Below the pieces are notes generated by a model. The model made no database searches. It saw only the letters and a list, made by a program, of their open reading frames with translations, and was not told the origin of the DNA. Source: Microbacterium sp. (GTDB lineage Bacteria > Actinomycetota > Actinomycetes > Actinomycetales > Microbacteriaceae). Taken from it: 64,000 nucleotides of DNA. Location of the stretch: contig NZ_JAPSHY010000003.1 in assembly GCF_031179285.1 (NCBI RefSeq), positions 160,019 through 224,018 on the forward strand. Reading direction: 5' to 3'. The stretch's first letter is position 1; each line of letters begins with the position of its first letter. Positions 1 through 9,358 of the stretch are shown here, piece after piece. The translations under genes and the position numbers were made by a program.

Positions 1-2
1 AC

Positions 3-305
3 GCGCCCGCGGCCGAAGTGCTTCGACAGGCAGCGATCCGGTTGTCCGTGATGATCGCAGCGCTCACGAACATGCTGGACGTCGATCGCGTCGTCCTCGG
101 TGGTCCTTTCTGGGACCGGCTCGCGGCCGTGTACCTCCGGGAACTGCCGGAGCAGCTGGATCGCCGTAGCGTCACCCGTTCCGTGCACACGCTCGAGGTC
201 GCGGGAACGGTGGTGGGGGAGGATGTCGCCGCCGTCGGAGCAGCGTGCGTCGTCCTCGACGCGGTGCTCACGCCGCGGGCGTCAGACCTGCTTCTGGGCG
301 GTTGA
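3..305 (+). CDS. ROK family protein, C-terminal part (5' end outside window)
   Basis: The last ~100 residues of an open frame that enters from the left edge. The segment with residues DVDRVVLGGPFWDRL followed by an alpha-helical tail and VGAACVVLDAVL resembles the C-terminal ROK (repressor/ORF/kinase) fold, where a glycine pair follows a hydrophobic strand near the end. The kinase or repressor N-terminus cannot be seen, so a sugar kinase cannot be separated from a NagC/XylR-type regulator. The gene runs toward the convergent accE. The family call rests on a short stretch. Confidence 0.6.
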   Translation, partial: APAAEVLRQAAIRLSVMIAALTNMLDVDRVVLGGPFWDRLAAVYLRELPEQLDRRSVTRSVHTLEVAGTVVGEDVAAVGAACVVLDAVLTPRASDLLLGG

Positions 306-344
306 TCACCCGGACGGCACACCGCCGCGATCGCAACGACGGGA

Positions 345-584
345 TCAGCCCGCGAAGCGGCCCCAGGGGATGTCGCGCCGCAGCGGCGCGCGCATCGGGC
401 GCTGAGTGCGGATCCACGCGGAGACATGCGGCTCCTCCGCCACGGCATCCGCCGCCTCGCCCTCGTAGGCGTCGCTGATCACGGCGATCAGGGCGGCCAG
501 TTCTTCTTCGGTCGCCGAGCCGCGAAAGATCTCCACGGCGAGCGGTCCCTCCGCCGGCGTCGAGGGCGAATCGCTCCTGGTCAC
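345..584 (-). CDS. Acyl-CoA carboxylase epsilon subunit
   Basis: A 79-residue protein with the actinobacterial acyl-CoA carboxylase epsilon-subunit pattern: an acidic N-terminus, a strand reading [20 protein letters not shown], and a C-terminal tail ending in W(I)[21 protein letters not shown]. In this family the epsilon subunit binds the AccA/AccD complex and raises or stabilises carboxylase activity, supplying malonyl- or methylmalonyl-CoA for lipid synthesis. The start overlaps the end of the upstream beta-subunit gene by 4 nt (ATGA), so the two are translationally coupled. Length is normal for the family. Confidence 0.88.
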   Translation of the reverse strand: MTRSDSPSTPAEGPLAVEIFRGSATEEELAALIAVISDAYEGEAADAVAEEPHVSAWIRTQRPMRAPLRRDIPWGRFAG

Positions 585-2170
585 AGCGGGATGTTCCCGT
601 GCTTCTTAGGTGGCAGCTCGGCCCGCTTGCCGCGCAGTGAGCGCAGCGCCTTGGCGATCGAGACGCGCGTGTTGGCGGGCTCGATGATGCCGTCGAGCTC
701 GCCGCGCTCTGCGGCCAGGAAGGGAGACGCGACGTTGTAGGTGTACTCGTTCGCCAGACGGGTGCGGACCGCTGCGACGTCTTCGCCCGCTTCTTCGGCG
801 CGCTTGATCTCGCCGCGATAGAGGATGTTCACCGCCCCTTGACCACCCATCACGGCGATCTCGGCCGTCGGCCAGGCGAGGTTCACGTCGGCGCCCAGCT
901 GCTTCGAGCCCATCACGATGTAGGCGCCGCCGTATGCCTTGCGGAGGATCACCGTGACCAGCGGCACGGTCGCCTCGGCGTATGCGTAGAGCAGCTTCGC
1001 GCCGCGGCGGATGACGCCGGTCCATTCCTGGTCGGTGCCGGGAAGGTATCCCGGCACATCGACGAGCGTCACGATCGGGATCGAGAAGGCGTCGCAGAAG
1101 CGCACGAAGCGGCTGGCCTTCTCGCCGGCTTCGATATTGAGCGTGCCGGCCATCTGCGACGGCTGGTTCGCGATGATGCCGACCGAGCGGCCTTCGACGC
1201 GGCCGAAGCCGATGACGATGTTGGGGGCGAACAGCGGCTGCACCTCGGTGAACTCGCTGTCGTCGACGATGCGGGAGATCACGCCCTTGATGTCGTACGG
1301 CTGGTTCGGGGAGTCGGGGATGATCGTGTTCAGCGACCGATCGGCATCCGTGGTCTCGAATTCGAAGCGCGATTCATAGGACGGAAGCTCCGCCATGTTG
1401 TTGTCCGGCAGGTAACTCAGCAGCGTCCGCGCGTAGTCGATCGCGTCGTCCTCGTCTTCGGCGAGGTAGTGCGCGACCCCGGAGCGTGTGTTGTGCGTGT
1501 AGGCGCCGCCCAGCTCCTCCATGCCGACGTCCTCGCCGGTGACGGTCTTGATGACGTCAGGGCCGGTGACGAACATCTGGCTGGTCTTGTCGACCATGAT
1601 GACGAAGTCGGTGAGGGCGGGAGAGTAGACCGCCCCGCCCGCGGCCGGGCCCATGATGATCGAGATCTGCGGGATGACGCCGGAGGCGCGGGTGTTCAGG
1701 CGGAAGATCTCGCCGTACTTGCCGAGGGCGACGACCCCCTCCTGGATGCGCGCTCCGCCGGAGTCGAGGATGCCGATGCACGGCATCCCGCCGGCCAGCG
1801 CGAACTCCATGATCTTGATGATCTTCTCGCCGGCGACTTCTCCCAGCGACCCGCCGAAGGTCGAGAAGTCCTGCGAGTAGACGGCGACCGTGCGGCCGTG
1901 GATCGTGCCGACACCGGTGACGACCGAGTCGCCGTAGGGGCGGGAGCGATCCATCCCGAAGGCGGTCGTGCGGTGACGGACGTACTCGTCGAACTCGACG
2001 AAGCTGCCGGGGTCGACGAGCAGTTCGATACGCTCGCGAGCGGTCATCTTGCCCTTGGCGTGCTGCTTCTGCTTCGCCGTGGCCTCGGCGTCGACGACGG
2101 CCTCGGTGTAGCGAGCGCGAAGATCCGCGATCTTGCCGGCGGTGGTAAAGAGGTCGGGCTTGTCCGTCAC
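581..2170 (-). CDS. Acyl-CoA carboxylase carboxyltransferase (beta) subunit
   Basis: About 529 residues with the full AccD/PccB-type carboxyltransferase fold. The N-terminal crotonase-like half contains FDEYVRHR and [12 protein letters not shown], and the C-terminal half contains [27 protein letters not shown] and [15 protein letters not shown]. This subunit moves the carboxyl group from biotin to acetyl- or propionyl-CoA. The GTG start at 2170 is preferred over an upstream in-frame ATG (2221): homology begins at [13 protein letters not shown], and a TAGTGT hexamer lies 7 nt upstream of the GTG, which fits a leaderless transcript. It is followed by the epsilon subunit. The acyl specificity (acetyl or propionyl) cannot be fixed from sequence alone. 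Confidence 0.9.
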   Translation of the reverse strand: MTDKPDLFTTAGKIADLRARYTEAVVDAEATAKQKQHAKGKMTARERIELLVDPGSFVEFDEYVRHRTTAFGMDRSRPYGDSVVTGVGTIHGRTVAVYSQDFSTFGGSLGEVAGEKIIKIMEFALAGGMPCIGILDSGGARIQEGVVALGKYGEIFRLNTRASGVIPQISIIMGPAAGGAVYSPALTDFVIMVDKTSQMFVTGPDVIKTVTGEDVGMEELGGAYTHNTRSGVAHYLAEDEDDAIDYARTLLSYLPDNNMAELPSYESRFEFETTDADRSLNTIIPDSPNQPYDIKGVISRIVDDSEFTEVQPLFAPNIVIGFGRVEGRSVGIIANQPSQMAGTLNIEAGEKASRFVRFCDAFSIPIVTLVDVPGYLPGTDQEWTGVIRRGAKLLYAYAEATVPLVTVILRKAYGGAYIVMGSKQLGADVNLAWPTAEIAVMGGQGAVNILYRGEIKRAEEAGEDVAAVRTRLANEYTYNVASPFLAAERGELDGIIEPANTRVSIAKALRSLRGKRAELPPKKHGNIPL

Positions 2171-2177
2171 GCATTCC

Positions 2178-2183
2178 ACACTA
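2178..2183 (-). promoter_or_regulatory. -10 element TAGTGT, leaderless accD transcript
   Basis: TAGTGT on the minus strand ends 7 nt before the GTG start at 2170. No Shine-Dalgarno sequence is positioned for that start. Confidence 0.45.
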
Positions 2184-2245
2184 GCGGCGGCGTGTGCGCC
2201 GACGTTGGATGCTCGCCACAACGGGTCGGCCGATCCTTTGGCGCT

Positions 2246-3634
2246 CTAGCTGTGCTTCGTCCAGCTGCCGCCGTTCTGCCAGAACTGATCGATGTCCTCG
2301 AGCGGGCGGCCTTTCGTCTCGGGCGCGAGCCACGCGACGAAGACGAACGCGCCGGCGGCGAGGGCTCCGAAGACCACGAACGCGCCGGCCCCGCCGAGCT
2401 GGGTGAGCAGGGTCAGGAAGAGGGCTCCCACGATCACGTTCGCGATGAGGTTCGAGGTGAGCATGGCACCGGCCCCGTGGGAGCGGAGGTGGGCCGGCAT
2501 CGCCTCGCCCGCATACACCCACACGAGCGATCCGAAGCCGAAAGTGAAGCCCGCGGTGAACAGCACGAGCCCGCTGAAGCCCAGAATCGAGAGGATGCCG
2601 GTGAACTCGCCGCCGCCGGCGACGAAAACCCCCACCAACAGGCCGTTCGCCACGACCATGACGCCGATCCCGATGAGCAGGACCGGTCGTCTGCCGAGCC
2701 TGTCGATGACGGCGAGGGCGATGAAGACGGCGACGAGTCCGGCGACCTGGACGAGCGCCGACAGGCCGAGCAGGGTGACCGGGTCGGTGAACCCCATCGC
2801 CTCGAAGATGCGGGGACTGTAGTACACGATCGCGCTGATCCCGGTGATCTGCACGAAGAACCCGAGGCCGACGACGAAGATCGTCGCCCGCAGGTACGGG
2901 CGACGCACCATGTCCGTCCACGAGGTACCGCGTCCCGTCGCGAATCCCCGCGTGATGGCTTCGATCTCGGTGTCGACGTCGTGCGCCGGGCCCTCGATCC
3001 GGCGGAGGGTTTCGCGCGCCTTGTCGATGCGGCCCGTCATGACATACCAGCGTGCGGTGTCGGGCAGCGGGAGCAGGATTGCGGTGATGATGAAACCGGG
3101 CACCGCGGCAAGTCCCAGCATCCATCGCCAGCTCTCGGTCGGCGTGAGCGTCATGGCGGCGAGATAGCCGAGGATGAGGCCGCTGACGGTGGCGACCTGA
3201 TACAGCACGAGGAACGCACCGCGGGAGCGGGCGGGGGCGGATTCGGCGACGAAGACGGGCACCACGACGACGGCGACGCCGAGGGCGATTCCCAGCAGGA
3301 GGCGACCGGCGATGAGGATCCCCAGTGTCGGGGCCACCGCAGAGAGCAGCGAGAACACTGCGAAGGAGGTCGTCACCGCGACCATCGTGCGTTTGCGTCC
3401 GATCCGATTCGCGATCGCGCCGCCGAGGAGGGCGCCGATGATCTGCCCGACGACGACCGTGGTGGTCACCAGCTGCACCTGGGCGTCATCGAGGCCGAAG
3501 TCAGGCTTCAGGTACAGCATGGAGCTGCCGATGTTCGACGAATCGTAGCCGTAGATGAAGCCGACCGTCGCAGCAGTGATCCCGACCATGAGCGCCAGGC
3601 GAGTGATCTTCGTGGTCTCGGTCAGTTCATGCAA
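2246..3634 (-). CDS. MFS sugar porter
   Basis: A 462-residue, 12-helix major facilitator of the sugar-porter family. It shows the early GFIYGYDSSNIGSSMLYL helix, the NRIGRKRTM loop after helix 2 (RxGRK motif), PESxR-type residues in the form PLPDTARWYVMTGR, the IDRLGRRPVLL loop in the second half, and APETKGRPLEDID at the C-terminus (PETKG motif). It imports a sugar or polyol by proton symport; the substrate is unknown. The TTG start at 3634 is chosen because GGAAAGG sits 6 nt upstream. The open frame extends further upstream, but that extension is antisense-like low-complexity sequence. No neighbouring catabolic gene indicates the sugar. Confidence 0.88.
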   Translation of the reverse strand: MHELTETTKITRLALMVGITAATVGFIYGYDSSNIGSSMLYLKPDFGLDDAQVQLVTTTVVVGQIIGALLGGAIANRIGRKRTMVAVTTSFAVFSLLSAVAPTLGILIAGRLLLGIALGVAVVVVPVFVAESAPARSRGAFLVLYQVATVSGLILGYLAAMTLTPTESWRWMLGLAAVPGFIITAILLPLPDTARWYVMTGRIDKARETLRRIEGPAHDVDTEIEAITRGFATGRGTSWTDMVRRPYLRATIFVVGLGFFVQITGISAIVYYSPRIFEAMGFTDPVTLLGLSALVQVAGLVAVFIALAVIDRLGRRPVLLIGIGVMVVANGLLVGVFVAGGGEFTGILSILGFSGLVLFTAGFTFGFGSLVWVYAGEAMPAHLRSHGAGAMLTSNLIANVIVGALFLTLLTQLGGAGAFVVFGALAAGAFVFVAWLAPETKGRPLEDIDQFWQNGGSWTKHS

Positions 3635-3755
3635 CGGCGGCCTTTCCGTCGGCGGATGCGGCTTCCACGCTACATCCGCGCAGGCGGCGTGGCGCCGACC
3701 CGTGACCTCGTCCCGCGATGCCGCGAGACCACCACCGGTCAGGGCGAAGGAGGCG

Positions 3756-4754
3756 TCATCGACCGGCATCGGTGGCGGAGGACTCGATCCCGGCGGGGAG
3801 GTCGTGACCACCGGGCGCCTCGAGTTCCGCGTCATCCGGTTCGCCGCCTCGGCGCCCGCGTCCGACCGTAAGTTCGCCCACCTTCCGGCCCGCCCAGCCC
3901 ACACCTCGCGCGGCGGTGCCCGCAGCTCCGGCGACGGCGCTTCCGGCGAACCTCGCGCCCCGCAGCATCCGCAACTCCAGCTTCTGCGCGCCCGCCACCG
4001 GCTCGAGGTCCGCGGGGAGCGTGGACGGAGCGACACCGAAGGCGCGGTGCGAGGTCGTGAGCACGCGCCGCCCGAGGATGTGGTTGCCCGCGCCGCCGAC
4101 TGCTGCCCCGACGCCGAATGGCAGCGCCTTCCCGAGAAACGACGCGCCGCCTCGTGCGGCGAACTGCTTCATGAACATGCTCTTCAGCTGATCGACCATC
4201 GGTCCCACCGCCGCACGCGGGATCGACTTGGTCACCAGCTCGCCCCAGTACGACGAACGTGCCACGCCCTTGCCGGTGGCCTGCCGCGCCAGCTGGCTGA
4301 CGAGGTCGACCCCCTCCTTGCCGAGCATGAGGGTCATCACGAGAGCGCGCGCACGATCGGGGTTCTCGATGGCGATGCCGTGCACCTCGGCGACGGATTG
4401 CGCGAACATCGCTGTGGATTCCACGAACCCCACCGTCTCGACGCCCGACAGCGCGAGGGTCACGCCCGTGCCGATGCCCGGGATCACGGCCGTGGCACCG
4501 ACCGCAGCACCGCCCGCCGTCACGGCGGCCAGATACCGCCGCTCCAGGATCCGGATGATCTCGGCCGGTGTCGCCTGCGGATTGCGCAGGCGGATGCTGC
4601 GGATGTGGGCGAGCACGAGAGGACGCTGGATCGCCAGGACTCGATCGAGTCCGCGCACCATGAGCGGATGCTCCGCCGATCCCGCCGGAGGAAGACCACT
4701 GTCCCACGGAGAATCGTCCGGGAGCGAGTGGATCTTGTGAACCTTGCGCGCCAT
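3756..4754 (-). CDS. EcsC-family-like protein
   Basis: A 332-residue protein with a central Ala/Gly-rich hydrophobic core (TAGGAAVGATAVIPGIGTG, residues ~78-98) followed by helices reaching FMKQFAARGGASFLGKALPFGVGAAVGGAGNHILGRR (~190-230). This arrangement, with a PGxGT turn and a second glycine-rich amphipathic block, resembles EcsC-domain proteins of unknown biochemical function that associate with membranes. The C-terminus is charged and probably disordered. The ATG lies 6 nt downstream of TAGGAT, which suggests a leaderless mRNA. The family assignment is from pattern recognition only. Confidence 0.6.
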   Translation of the reverse strand: MARKVHKIHSLPDDSPWDSGLPPAGSAEHPLMVRGLDRVLAIQRPLVLAHIRSIRLRNPQATPAEIIRILERRYLAAVTAGGAAVGATAVIPGIGTGVTLALSGVETVGFVESTAMFAQSVAEVHGIAIENPDRARALVMTLMLGKEGVDLVSQLARQATGKGVARSSYWGELVTKSIPRAAVGPMVDQLKSMFMKQFAARGGASFLGKALPFGVGAAVGGAGNHILGRRVLTTSHRAFGVAPSTLPADLEPVAGAQKLELRMLRGARFAGSAVAGAAGTAARGVGWAGRKVGELTVGRGRRGGEPDDAELEAPGGHDLPAGIESSATDAGR

Positions 4755-4760
4755 GCCCCG

Positions 4761-4766
4761 ATCCTA
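4761..4766 (-). promoter_or_regulatory. -10 element TAGGAT, leaderless
   Basis: TAGGAT on the minus strand, exactly 6 nt before the ATG at 4754, with no room for a Shine-Dalgarno sequence. Confidence 0.5.
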
Positions 4767-4785
4767 CGAAGTCATGCCGCGAGAA

Positions 4786-4825
4786 CGCCGGGAGCCGCAC
4801 CCTGGAAAGGATGCGGCTCCCGGCG
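4786..4825 (-). terminator. Hairpin terminator after the nucleotidyltransferase
   Basis: Perfect 14-bp inverted repeat CGCCGGGAGCCGCA (4786-4799) / TGCGGCTCCCGGCG (4812-4825) with a 12-nt loop, 20 nt beyond the stop of the minus-strand gene at 4846. There is no strong T-tract, which is common in GC-rich actinomycetes. Confidence 0.75.
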
Positions 4826-4845
4826 TCGTTCGCTCGTGCTGACTC

Positions 4846-5538
4846 TCAGACGAAGAGGTTCGCCCGCTCGAGGTCCTCGGCGAAGTCGACCTCGACGGCG
4901 TAGAGGTCGGAGACATCCATCGGCTCGAGCAGCAGGCCGTCCTCGGCGATGGCGAGCTCGAGACCGCGCTCGAAGTAGTCCTGATCCTCGACGCGCTGCA
5001 GCTGGCGCATGAACGCCTTCTTGTTCGCGGAGGAGATGTAGTTGATGCCGACCGCCTCGCCGAGACCGCCCTTCACCGTCTTGGAGAGTTCGTTGATGAA
5101 GCCCTCGGCGGTGACGGTGTACTTGACCTCTTCGTCGCTGACCTTGGCGGTGTTCACCGTGACGAACGACTGGTCGCGCTCGATGTACTCGACCGCGCGG
5201 CCGAGGATCATCGGGTCGAAGACGACGTCACCGTTCATCCACAACACCCCGCCCTTGCCGGTCGCACCGAGGGCGCGCAGCAGGCTCTTGGATGTGTTGG
5301 TCTCGTCGTAGCGCTCGTTGTGCACGTAGTTGACGTTCGGGAACGCCTCGATGATCGTCTCGGCGCGGTACCCGACGACGGTGGTGATGCGGGCTTCGCT
5401 GCCGAAGACGGCCCGGATGTTCTCGTGCTGCTGGCCCATGATCGTGCGGCCGTCGCTCAGTTCGGTAAGCGGCTTCGGCAGCGCGCGGCCCAGGCGGGAG
5501 CCCATGCCTGCTGCCAGGATGACGGTCTGAAGAGTCAT
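4846..5538 (-). CDS. NTP transferase (sugar or phosphocholine nucleotidyltransferase)
   Basis: A 230-residue nucleotidyltransferase with the N-terminal signature VILAAGMGSRLG and the PKPLTEL lysine (residues ~5-25), then a metal-binding region in LWMNGDVVFDP (~100). It should join NTP to a phosphorylated sugar or alditol. The small size and the NTSKSLLRAL segment are reminiscent of LicC-type CTP:phosphocholine cytidylyltransferases, but the substrate is not resolved. The start at 5538 has AGGAG 5 nt upstream and excludes an in-frame upstream ATG at 5565. It stands alone and ends at a strong hairpin. Confidence 0.82.
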   Translation of the reverse strand: MTLQTVILAAGMGSRLGRALPKPLTELSDGRTIMGQQHENIRAVFGSEARITTVVGYRAETIIEAFPNVNYVHNERYDETNTSKSLLRALGATGKGGVLWMNGDVVFDPMILGRAVEYIERDQSFVTVNTAKVSDEEVKYTVTAEGFINELSKTVKGGLGEAVGINYISSANKKAFMRQLQRVEDQDYFERGLELAIAEDGLLLEPMDVSDLYAVEVDFAEDLERANLFV

Positions 5539-5744
5539 GAGTGCTCCTAAAGAAAGTGTGTTCACGGCGGGTTAACCGACCAGACACTTCTTCGTGCCGA
5601 CTTCCATGCTAGCGATCGAGGCTGGAAACCCCCGGGCCAGAGCAGTCCTGTTGTCATTTCGTGATCGAGTACACACGCAATACTCAGGCTCGCGCCCTCC
5701 TGCGAACAGGGAGCCATCATCCGCTGAATTGTTGCGGTCGGGCA

Positions 5745-5772
5745 TCGACAGGTCGCAGCCCGTTGATACCTT
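5745..5772 (+). promoter_or_regulatory. Promoter TCGACA-16-TACCTT, leaderless ABC transcript
   Basis: TACCTT (5767-5772) ends 6 nt before the GTG start at 5779. A -35-like TCGACA lies 16 nt upstream of it. No Shine-Dalgarno sequence precedes the GTG at usual spacing. Confidence 0.45.
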
Positions 5773-5778
5773 AGGACG

Positions 5779-7788
5779 GTGACTGCTTCCTCCGACGACC
5801 GCGCCGACCAGATGGACGATGCCGCGACGACGGCCGATGCGGCTCCGGCGAATCGGTCGACGGGAGACCGCGCCCCCGTGAAGCGCACTCCGAAGAAGCA
5901 GACGCCCGCGAAATCGACGGCAGGGAAGAGCTCGGCGAAGACCGCTGCAGGCAAGAGCCCGGCGAAGCCGGCTGCAGGCAAGAGCCCGGCGAAGCCCGCC
6001 GCGAAGACCGCTGCAGGCAAGCCCGCCGCGAAGACCGCTGCAGAGAAGGCGGCGTCGTCGGCGGAGACGATCTCGCAGCCGCTGGTGAAGCCCGCGGCCC
6101 GAACGGCCACGGTGCGCCCGGTGCCGGCGCCGGCGGCAGCCACCGTCGAGGGATCGGATGCCGCAAAGCCGGCCGCCGCCTCATCCGCCGCTGCCGAATC
6201 CGGTTCCGCGCGGCCGGGCTCCGCCAGGACGGCGGCCGCGAGAGCGGCAGCCGCGAAGACGGCAGCACCGAAGAGCGCGGTGCCGAAGAGCGCATCGACT
6301 GCGGCGGCGAAGTCGGTGGCCGCTCGATCGGCCGCGGCATCGAAGACGACGGCGAAGTCCTCCGCCGCCCGCGCCGGCGCGGCCAAAGCGGCTGCGGCGC
6401 GCACCGCGGCCGAACGGACCGCGGCATCGAAGTCGACGGCGAAGACCGCGGCGGCACGGACGGCGTCGGCCAAGACGGCCGCCGCCAAGGCTGCGGCGGC
6501 ACGGAACGCGGCTGCGAAGGCGCTGGCGGAGAGCGCGGCGGAGGCCGCGTCGGCGAAGCCGATCACAGAAGCCGACGAGGTGACCGTGGCCCGTCCGGGC
6601 GCCGACGTCGAGATCGCGACGCTCCCGGACACGCAGCCGGCGGCCCTCGCCGAGCCGCCGATCCAGGAGCTTCCCCCCGGGGACGAGGATCCGAGCCCCG
6701 GTGACACCACCGCGGCCGACCTCGCCGACCCCGAGCCGGCTGCCGACGAGGCCGCGTTCGCCGACTCCGATGATGACCGCACGCGCGAGAACCCGGTCGT
6801 TGGCGGTGTGACCACCGCCGAGGCGATCACACCGGCATCGGCCGAGCCTGTCGCGGCCTCCGAAGTGCTCGTCGACGAGCCGGCATCTCCTGCGACCGGG
6901 GTAGAGCCGGCATCCGTCGACCCTGTGGTCGCGGACGAGACTGCCTCGGAACCCGCCCCCGAACCCGCCCCCGAACCGGCATCCTCCGCAGCAATGTCCG
7001 CGGCGCCGGAGTCCGATGTCGCGGCCGCCCCCGAGGCGATCCGCATCCGGGGGCTCGCCAAGCACTTCGGTGATCACCGCGCGGTCAACGGAATCGATCT
7101 GACGATTCCCGCTGGTGCCTTCTACGGCATCGTCGGTCCGAACGGCGCGGGCAAGACCACGACCCTGTCGATCGTGGCGGGGCTGCTCCGCGCCGACGAG
7201 GGAAGTGTCGTCGTCTGCGGCATCGACCAGGCAGAAAAGCCCCTCGCAGCCAAGCGCCTGATGGGAGTGCTGCCCGATCGCCTGCGCACCTTCGACCGCC
7301 TGACCGGGCGCCAGCTGCTGTATTACTACGGACTGCTGCGCGGGCTGTCGTCGGACGTGATCGAGAAGCGCGCCGCGGACCTGGCGAGGGCGTTCGATCT
7401 CAGTGATGCTCTCAGCCGGGTCGTCTCGGACTACTCCGCCGGCATGACGAAGAAGATCATGCTCGCCGGTGCGATGATCCACTCGCCGCGAGTGCTCGTG
7501 CTCGACGAACCCTTCGAAGCCGTCGATCCGGTCTCCTCCGCGGTGATCCTCGACATCCTCCGTGCCTACGTGGCGCATGGCGGCACGGTCGTGCTGTCCA
7601 GTCACGGCATGGACCTCGTCGAGCGAGTCTGCTCTCGCGTCGCGATCATCGTCGGCGGTGATGTCCTGGCCGAGGGGACCATCGCAGAGGTGCGCGCGGG
7701 CCAGACTCTCGAGTCCCGTTTCGTCGAACTGTCCGGCGGAATCGGCGAGGTGGAGGGGCTCGAGTGGTTGCACACGTTCTCCGACTGA
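5779..7788 (+). CDS. ABC transporter ATPase with long Ala/Lys-rich N-terminal extension
   Basis: A 669-residue protein in two parts. Residues ~30-250 are an Ala/Lys/Thr/Ser low-complexity region with repeated KTAAGKSPAKPA and AAKTAA-type units, followed by a more acidic Ala/Pro/Glu linker to ~415. Residues ~420-669 are a complete ABC ATPase: Walker A GPNGAGKTTT, a degenerate signature YSAGMTKK, and Walker B VLVLDEPFEAVDP with the switch His in SSHGMD. The ATPase part resembles CcmA/DrrA-type exporter subunits. It is coupled to the membrane subunit that starts inside its 3' end. The N-terminus resembles histone-H1-like or HupB-tail sequence and is not part of normal ABC subunits; frame continuity and codon phase support it being translated. 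Confidence 0.88.
   Translation: MTASSDDRADQMDDAATTADAAPANRSTGDRAPVKRTPKKQTPAKSTAGKSSAKTAAGKSPAKPAAGKSPAKPAAKTAAGKPAAKTAAEKAASSAETISQPLVKPAARTATVRPVPAPAAATVEGSDAAKPAAASSAAAESGSARPGSARTAAARAAAAKTAAPKSAVPKSASTAAAKSVAARSAAASKTTAKSSAARAGAAKAAAARTAAERTAASKSTAKTAAARTASAKTAAAKAAAARNAAAKALAESAAEAASAKPITEADEVTVARPGADVEIATLPDTQPAALAEPPIQELPPGDEDPSPGDTTAADLADPEPAADEAAFADSDDDRTRENPVVGGVTTAEAITPASAEPVAASEVLVDEPASPATGVEPASVDPVVADETASEPAPEPAPEPASSAAMSAAPESDVAAAPEAIRIRGLAKHFGDHRAVNGIDLTIPAGAFYGIVGPNGAGKTTTLSIVAGLLRADEGSVVVCGIDQAEKPLAAKRLMGVLPDRLRTFDRLTGRQLLYYYGLLRGLSSDVIEKRAADLARAFDLSDALSRVVSDYSAGMTKKIMLAGAMIHSPRVLVLDEPFEAVDPVSSAVILDILRAYVAHGGTVVLSSHGMDLVERVCSRVAIIVGGDVLAEGTIAEVRAGQTLESRFVELSGGIGEVEGLEWLHTFSD
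5880..6560 (+). repeat. Low-complexity repeat region coding for AAK/TAAGK-type units
   Basis: Degenerate in-frame repeats inside the ABC ATPase gene. The clearest copies are two near-identical units with GCAGGCAAGAGCCCGGCGAA around 5945-6000, followed by many variants coding for AAAKTAA-like hexa- and heptapeptides. The region is prone to slippage, so its length probably differs between strains. Confidence 0.75.
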
Positions 7789-9329
7789 GGGTCGCCCTGC
7801 TCGTCGGCTCTCTGCGGGGCGGCCGTCGGCTGCGCACGTTGCTGCTGCTGGCTGCCGTGATCGCGGCCACCGTCGTGGTGTGCCTCGCTGTCCTCAGCCT
7901 GGCCGATGCCCCCGTGACCGTGGCTCGCACCGTGGCGGTGCTGGGCGCTTCCGCCATGCTCCTCGGATTCCTGGTCGGACCGATCCTCGTCGGAGCGGTC
8001 GACCAGCTCGATCCGCGTCGGTTCCGGGTATTCGGCGTCGATGACACGCGGATGCCGTTCGTCCTCACCATCGCCGCGTTCGTGAGCGTGCCGAGCCTCG
8101 CGCTCATCGCCGTCAACATCACCGTGTGCGTCGTGGCGATCCGCCTCGGCGCCCCCTGGCCGCTCGCGGTTCTCATGAGCTTCGCCGGCCTGCTCAGCAC
8201 GGTCCTCGTGGCGCGCATCGGCATGGCGATCAACGCGCTGATCCTGCCGGAGCGCCGCTCTCGAGAGCTGACCGCGCTGTTCGCGCTCGTCGTGATCGTC
8301 GTCGCGTTCCCGGTGGCGCTCTTCCTCGCCTCCCTCGAGTGGGACGGAAAGGTTCCCGCCCCTGTCGCCGCCGTGACCGCCGTGCTCGGGGTCACTCCGT
8401 TGGCTGCGCCGTTCGGTTCCCTCTTCGACATCGCTGCCGGGGTCGAGTCGGCGGCGTGGGTCAGCGGGCTGATCGCCCTGCTCACCGTGATCGCGCTCGG
8501 CGCGTCGTGGTCTTGGCTCGTGCGGAGGCTGCTCACCACGACGGAGCGTCCGGTTGCTGCCCGGGAGCGCACCGGTCTCGGCTGGTTCGGTCTGCTTCCC
8601 TCGAACGCGTTCGGCGCGATCGCCGCACGCAGTCTCGTGTACTGGCTGCGCGATCGCCGGTACATCATGAACATCATCGTCGTACCGGTCGCCGGAGTGC
8701 TCACCGTACTGCCGCTGCTCGTCGCCGGCGTGCCGTTGGAGATCGCCGCTCTTGTGCCGGTCCCTGTCATGGCGCTCTTCTTCGGGTGGCTTCCGCACAA
8801 CGACGTCGCCTACGACTCGACCGCGCTGTGGACGCACGTCGCAAGCGGTGTCAGCGGCATACCGGATCGCCTCGGCCGCCTGGTGCCCGTTGCTCTGGTG
8901 GCGGTGCCCGTGCTCGCCGTGGCAGTGCCGCTCACGCTGCTGACGATCGACGACTGGCGGATGCTGTTGCCGCTGACCGGGGTCGCAGCGGCCCTCCTCC
9001 TGTCGGGACTCGGGGTGTCGAGCATCGTCTCCGCCGTCGCGCCGTATGCGGTGTCGCGACCCGGTGACAGCCCCTTCCAGCAGCCGCAGCGTCCCACCTC
9101 GCGCGGGTTCTCCGGTCCGGCCGTCGCGTTCCTCGGAGCGATCGTCATCAGCGCTCCGGCGCTGTGGCTGTTCACTCTCACGATCGTGCACGGCGACCAG
9201 TACGCTCCGGCGGCATTCTGGACCGGGATTGTCGCCGGCATCGGGATGCTGGTGCTCGGCGTCGCCGTCGGCGGCCGCATCTTCGAGCGCAGCGGCGAGC
9301 GGCTGATGGAGTTCGTCGAGACGGCATGA
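7764..9329 (+). CDS. ABC transporter permease, multi-pass membrane protein
   Basis: A 521-residue protein with about a dozen hydrophobic segments, for example LLLLAAVIAATVVVCLAVL near the start, paired helices around residues 165-200, and a last pair near 470-500. Long cytosolic loops contain YWLRDRRYIMN. It is the likely membrane half of the exporter encoded just upstream. The GTG at 7764 lies inside the ATPase gene (25-nt overlap) and has GGAGGGG upstream, so translation is coupled. No substrate-specific motif is visible. Confidence 0.8.
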   Translation: MVAHVLRLRVALLVGSLRGGRRLRTLLLLAAVIAATVVVCLAVLSLADAPVTVARTVAVLGASAMLLGFLVGPILVGAVDQLDPRRFRVFGVDDTRMPFVLTIAAFVSVPSLALIAVNITVCVVAIRLGAPWPLAVLMSFAGLLSTVLVARIGMAINALILPERRSRELTALFALVVIVVAFPVALFLASLEWDGKVPAPVAAVTAVLGVTPLAAPFGSLFDIAAGVESAAWVSGLIALLTVIALGASWSWLVRRLLTTTERPVAARERTGLGWFGLLPSNAFGAIAARSLVYWLRDRRYIMNIIVVPVAGVLTVLPLLVAGVPLEIAALVPVPVMALFFGWLPHNDVAYDSTALWTHVASGVSGIPDRLGRLVPVALVAVPVLAVAVPLTLLTIDDWRMLLPLTGVAAALLLSGLGVSSIVSAVAPYAVSRPGDSPFQQPQRPTSRGFSGPAVAFLGAIVISAPALWLFTLTIVHGDQYAPAAFWTGIVAGIGMLVLGVAVGGRIFERSGERLMEFVETA

Positions 9330-9358
9330 GACACCGCCCGTGACGGCCGCAACGCGGC

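Noticed and set aside
839..3871. 1010-codon open frame on the plus strand across the carboxylase and transporter genes
   Set aside because: It is antisense to accD, which has full family motifs, and to the sugar porter. The translation is Arg/Asp/His-rich with no motif, as expected from GC-rich DNA whose complementary frame lacks stops.
5562..7061. 499-codon Ala-rich frame on the minus strand opposite the ABC ATPase N-terminus
   Set aside because: It is the complement of the Lys/Ala repeat. The plus frame continues into a perfect ABC domain and has the promoter and start.
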